Shown piece after piece: positions 21,901 to 24,274 of a DNA stretch of 24,274 nt. The stretch is from assembly GCA_019649035.1 (NCBI GenBank), contig BMAT01000683.1, forward strand, positions 84,924-109,197. Reading direction: 5' to 3'. The notes under the pieces are model-generated. The model was not told where the DNA came from. It made no database searches and saw only the letters and a list, made by a program, of their open reading frames with translations. The first letter of the stretch is position 1, and each line of letters begins with the position of its first letter. The position numbers and the translations under genes are program-made. This DNA comes from Elysia marginata (taxonomy: Eukaryota; Mollusca; Gastropoda; Plakobranchidae).

Positions 21901-24217
21901 TTCTTCACATGATTGTGTGATAGCTCACGGATTATTTTTTTTAAAATCCAGTACATAATATATAAAGCAATGAAAAACATTTAGTTACACTTACGGAGAT
22001 TTTATTGAAGTCATACCATTTTCAATGAAACTTTGAAAGTAATGATCCTTTGGTAAAAAAAATGTTCATTTTATAATAATTTCTCACTTTTATTTTGATT
22101 TTTTTTAGGGCTTTCATGAGTTACAAAAATATTGAGTACTTTTTAGTTTCTGGGCTGATAAAATTTTAATTTCCATTGATACTGCAATACTAAGGCCCCA
22201 TGAAATGCAACAATATTTTTTCAGTGACTTTTAATATTTTTTTTTATTAGATTGCATGGGAAAATATTATCTAGACATAAATTTGTGAGACAAACAGAGA
22301 GTCATGAGAAAAAAGGCAAACAAAAAAAATGAAGCTCAGATTTGCACCATATTGTTCAAGAAACCTAGGCTATTATCTTTCCCAGTTTACAACCTAGTGG
22401 GCAGTTACGATTTTGAAAGTCATAAAACTCACAATAAAGAAAACCATTTGTGCAGTGACAGATTGGATGGTAATTGGCTATTTGTTAGCAATAGCATGTT
22501 ATTTACCGGTACACTGCTAAATAATAATTATTATTGTAGTTCAGGCAAACATGCATTGCAAAAAAATGCAACCTCAGGCTGTCCTCAATATCAATTCAGT
22601 GGCCAAAACAATTTCTCCACATCAACAGGGTTAGCAAGTAGTAAAAAACAAGACAAGGTAATAAAATTAAGAGAAATTAATGGCACGAGTGGTCAAACAA
22701 AAAACTATTAAATTTTACTCTCTTACAGTTTAAAAATATTTCAAACATATGACAATGCAAATTCTTTTTACTTGGTAGGTATAAAAGCACTGTGTGGAAA
22801 AAAATGAAAAGCAAGTTTAGGGGATGAAAAAAATTTTTATAAGGACATAAGGATAGAAGCATTCGTTCTGTCCTTTAAACCAAAAAAGTAGTTTCACTTA
22901 CCCTTGTTTATTTGCACCATTAGACATATTTTTTCGTATAGTCAAAGTTCCAGCAGTAGTGCTAGTCAATGGATTATCAGGAAATTTTATTAGCAGTTTT
23001 TGGCCATCCACTTCTGTTCCCTATTCAAATGCACACACAAAAAAATTGTAACTTTAAATTTTCAAGTTCATGTGTATAATAGAAAAAAAAAAGCAAAATT
23101 AAATTCACAGATGTGTTCAATCAAACTTTAACACCACCAATTTTAATGCTCAAAGACAATAAAATGAATGCATATAAAAATGGCTCTTTTTAAACAGACA
23201 CAGTATTTCATAAGACTTGATATGATATTAACGAAATGATTTGAAAAGGGAATAAATCAAAAATGAATTGCAAAAAATGCACTAAAAATCTTATTGATTC
23301 CCTTTTGAATAAAAGAGCTATGTAAGTTTCAATATTGAAAGGACATAAAAAAAAAACCCAGACTAATGTTCTTATTTTCAGAGACACTATTTTTGCATCA
23401 TCACAATTTAAGGGTAGTCTACCATACTATTTCTACTCAGAAAACAGAATAAGTTAAATATTTTACTTGCAACTGGTGCATAGCTCGTCCTGCTGCCTCT
23501 TTGGTTTTGAAATTTATAAAAGCGCAATATTTTTCTGGCAGAGGACGCACACTTGTGACTTGTCCAAATCTGTAGCAAAATGAAAAGAAACGTATGTAAT
23601 TGAACAAAATATATATTATGTAGCATCATCACTGGTTAACAAGCAGTTTACCAGGAAAGTAAAGAAAAATATTTCACATGGCCAAATAAAAAAAAAATTG
23701 CCAAAACTACCATTCTATAAACTTAATGAATTTTGACAGGCAAGGAAAAAGTTTGAAAAGGATGTGAATTTTACACTGAAAGGTCTTAATAAAAGACCAC
23801 ACCATATCAACTTCTCACAAAAACCTTCATGAACTATATAACAGCTAAAGTTAAAGCAAGAATAGGTCATAGGACCATTTAATTACAACAGACTAAAATT
23901 GTAAGTCAACCTAGAATAACTATTATTTCCTTTTTTTTTTCTTTCAGTATAATTAATCACTACCTACCATAACCAAAATTCTTGTTTGAAAATTCAAATA
24001 CTATTTATGCCTTTGTTGCAACAAAATTTGCTTTACTATAATTTTGTTCTTATTTTGATGAGATGCACAGATGAATTTAAATAATCTACAGTTTAAACTC
24101 TATGCTTAATTTTAAAAAAATACTTACTTTGAAAATAATTGGTTTAATCTTTTCTCAGTGACACTAGGTAAAACATTTCCAACCCATAAAGCTGTGAGGC
24201 CTTCTGGATTTGTTGGG
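15795..24217 (-). CDS. RRM and CCCH zinc-finger RNA-binding protein, 3' part (span of four exons)
   Basis: This is a minus-strand gene with coding segments at 24217-24128, 23569-23467, 23020-22902 and 15942-15795. All junctions are GT/AG and in phase (2, 0, 2). The first three exons together form one complete RRM: an LWVGNV RNP2 strand, KYCAFINF as RNP1, and LLIKFPDNP after the last strand. The fourth adds a CCCH finger spaced C-x7-C-x5-C-x3-H and ends KGIDRKPWQK followed by TAA. The product is therefore a predicted single-stranded RNA-binding protein with both modules at its C-terminus. The N-terminal part lies beyond position 24274. I do not recognise a named orthologue with confidence. The intron between the RRM and the CCCH exon is about 7 kb and full of mobile elements. 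Confidence 0.8.
16584..17276 (-). CDS. Candidate three-exon minus-strand open frame, nested in the intron
   Basis: Three segments, 17276-17170, 17082-16884 and 16652-16584, join in frame through two small introns (GTAAGT...CAACCAG and GTATGT...TTGTAG) and end at TAG. Together they encode about 124 residues. The middle part contains LTFEVSPNKAVQL and IYMIDPVAEVAYFCHC, and the last exon a charged helix, REEKEKWLETIG. The ending loosely recalls the C-terminal helix of PH-type domains, but no family is recognised. Both junctions match in phase and the donors are good; the first acceptor is poor in pyrimidines. It could be a nested gene, alternative 3' exons of the host gene, or coincidence in AT-rich DNA. 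Confidence 0.3.
18012..18028. repeat. Perfect small stem-loop
   Basis: AGCCGCA and TGCGGCT form a 7-bp GC-rich stem around a TTT loop, an unusual composition in this AT-rich intron. The function is unknown; it may be the remnant of a mobile-element end. Confidence 0.6.
18541..18636 (+). CDS. Exon-like segment on the opposite strand of the host intron
   Basis: After a strong pyrimidine-rich acceptor (a run of T then ATTTAG, ending at 18540) the plus strand is open for 31 codons and then reaches TAA. The peptide includes FEVQKQFSYLRAEVDAAF and then KNVGKLWRQF, a helical, mixed-charge sequence. The GC content is above the local background. No partner exon with matching phase was found upstream, and no domain is recognised. 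It may be a terminal exon of an antisense transcript, a pseudo-exon or chance. Confidence 0.2.
   Translation, partial: GCFEVQKQFSYLRAEVDAAFPKNVGKLWRQF
19836..20111 (+). mobile_element. tRNA-derived SINE with target-site duplication
   Basis: The SINE body (about 19848-20099) is bounded by the 12-bp duplication TCTTTGATTCAG at 19836-19847 and 20100-20111. The head carries RNA polymerase III promoter boxes: A box TAGCTCAGTTGG (19860-19871) and B box GGTTCGAAAC (19904-19913), with tRNA-like spacing. A GC-rich tRNA-unrelated body of about 170 bp follows, and the 3' end is a short TCAA repeat. The perfect duplication implies a fairly recent LINE-mediated insertion. It lies inside the pogo-like element. 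The anticodon arm and acceptor pairing are degenerate, so it is not a working tRNA gene. Confidence 0.92.
19860..19913 (+). promoter_or_regulatory. Internal Pol III promoter (A and B boxes) of the SINE
   Basis: The A box TAGCTCAGTTGG begins at 19860 and the B box GGTTCGAAAC at 19904, both close to the eukaryotic tRNA consensus. The spacing of about 32 bp between them suits a type 2 Pol III promoter. Confidence 0.85.
20572..20793. mobile_element. piggyBac-like MITE
   Basis: A 214-bp element is bounded by perfect 14-bp terminal inverted repeats (CCCCTTCACTGCCA at 20576-20589; its complement at 20776-20789) and flanked on both sides by TTAA (20572-20575 and 20790-20793). A TTAA target duplication and CCC-starting termini are the signature of piggyBac elements. 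It has no coding capacity. It sits within the right terminal repeat of the pogo-like element, so it must be younger than that element. Confidence 0.88.
21508..21567 (-). CDS. Isolated exon-like segment in the large intron
   Basis: This is a 60-nt minus-strand segment between a T-rich acceptor (TGTTGTTTGTCAAAG) and a GTAAAC donor (21507-21502), with phase 1 at both ends. It reads EPTGKWYRSGFPTHLMQHF. GC is about 47 percent, well above the surrounding intron. The phases do not fit directly between the RRM exon (phase 2) and the CCCH exon, so it would need further exons. It may be a cassette exon, part of a nested gene or chance. Confidence 0.25.
22902..23020 (-). CDS. RRM exon 3 and linker
   Basis: This 119-nt exon starts at a phase-0 junction and encodes the end of the RRM, EVDGQKLLIKFPDNP. 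A Ser/Thr-rich then basic linker (LTIRKNMSNGANKQ) follows. It ends GG before a GTAAGT donor. The acceptor is only weakly pyrimidine-rich (GCATTTGAATAG). The next exon with matching phase is the CCCH exon at 15942. Confidence 0.85.
23021..23466 (-). other. Intron within the RRM
   Basis: This is an intron of about 446 bp, AT-rich, with a GTAAAA donor. No other feature is seen. Confidence 0.8.
23467..23569 (-). CDS. RRM exon 2 (RNP1)
   Basis: This 103-nt exon is bounded by a TTTGCTACAG acceptor and a GTAAAA donor. It encodes the middle of the RRM: FGQVTSVRPLPE, then the RNP1 strand KYCAFINF, then helix 2 (KEAAGRAMHQLQ). The RNP1 aromatic residues that stack on RNA bases are present. The first base A completes a lysine codon split across the junction. 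Confidence 0.9.
23570..24127 (-). other. Intron within the RRM
   Basis: This intron of about 558 bp starts with a consensus GTAAGT donor and ends at TTTTGCTACAG. No other feature is seen. Confidence 0.8.
24128..24217 (-). CDS. RRM exon 1 (RNP2)
   Basis: This 90-nt exon follows the acceptor TTCTTCTGTGTGCAG. It encodes NPEGLTALWVGNVLPSVTEK and the start of helix 1 (RLNQLFSK). LWVGNV is the RNP2 strand. It begins with one base of a split codon, so at least one more exon lies beyond the window edge, and it ends at a GTAAGT donor. Confidence 0.9.
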
Positions 24218-24274
24218 CTGCACACAGAAGAAAAAATAAAATATTGTGATTCAAAAATACTTTTAAAAATGTAT

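Larger units (their letters stand above)
15943..22901 (-). other. Large intron between RRM and CCCH exons
   Basis: This intron of about 6.96 kb runs from a GTAAGT donor (22901-22896) to the TTTAATTCAG acceptor. It contains the nested transposon cluster at 19665-20808, several exon-like segments listed separately, and otherwise AT-rich sequence. The 135-codon plus-strand frame at 22304-22711 and the 109-codon one at 18066-18395 have no motif or splice support and look like chance. Skipping everything between the two exons keeps the frame, which supports a single large intron. Confidence 0.6.

Noticed and set aside
22435..22513. Possible minus-strand exon with a GTGAGT donor
   Set aside because: The entry phase fits the RRM exon, but the acceptor is weak, the exit phase fits none of the other candidate segments, and the peptide is unremarkable.
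22304..22711. 135-codon plus-strand open frame
   Set aside because: It has no recognisable motif and no matching splice sites, is Asn/Lys/Ser-rich, and lies in the large intron. It looks like a chance frame in AT-rich DNA.

Overview
This is AT-rich animal nuclear DNA. It has short exons with GT/AG boundaries separated by long introns, a tRNA-derived SINE, several cut-and-paste transposon remnants, homopolymer tracts and one assembly gap (181 N, 13399-13579). Nothing prokaryotic or viral is visible. The style of the repeats (a CTAGATCT-rich patch, a tRNA-SINE with a TCAA tail, pogo- and piggyBac-like miniature elements) and the low GC would suit a mollusc or another lophotrochozoan invertebrate, but that placement is a guess. 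The longest open frames are about 100-135 codons and mostly read as chance frames; the real coding sequence lies in short exons that were pieced together from splice sites and codon phase.

Layout. (1) Positions 1-2830, plus strand: the 3' part of a ZFYVE28/LST2-type gene, with four exons ending in a complete C-terminal FYVE zinc finger. (2) 2831-15794: a long non-coding stretch that probably includes the LST2 3' UTR (a good poly(A) signal lies at 6974), a decayed PIF/Harbinger-like transposase fragment at 6025-6267 on the minus strand, a palindrome-rich and possibly piggyBac-like patch at 8114-8820, A-rich DNA at 9-12.5 kb, and a pogo/Tigger-like element at 13152-15071 with a smaller similar element inside it that spans the gap. 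(3) 15795-24217, minus strand: the 3' part of a gene for an RNA-binding protein, with three RRM exons at 24.2-22.9 kb and a last exon at 15.9 kb holding a CCCH zinc finger and the stop codon. The two genes converge.

The 7-kb last intron of the RRM-CCCH gene is the most interesting region. It holds a nested transposon: a pogo-like element with TA-flanked terminal inverted repeats (19665-20808), into which a SINE inserted with a 12-bp target duplication, and whose right terminal repeat was split by a piggyBac-like MITE at a TTAA site. The same intron carries a three-exon, phase-consistent minus-strand open frame ending in a stop (17276-16584), an isolated exon-like segment (21508-21567), and an exon-like segment on the plus strand (18541-18636). 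These could be a nested gene, alternative exons or chance, and transcript data would settle it.

Functionally, LST2 proteins are endosomal FYVE proteins that restrain EGFR signalling. The RRM-CCCH protein is a predicted RNA-binding protein of unknown role. Nothing in the sequence suggests the two genes act together.
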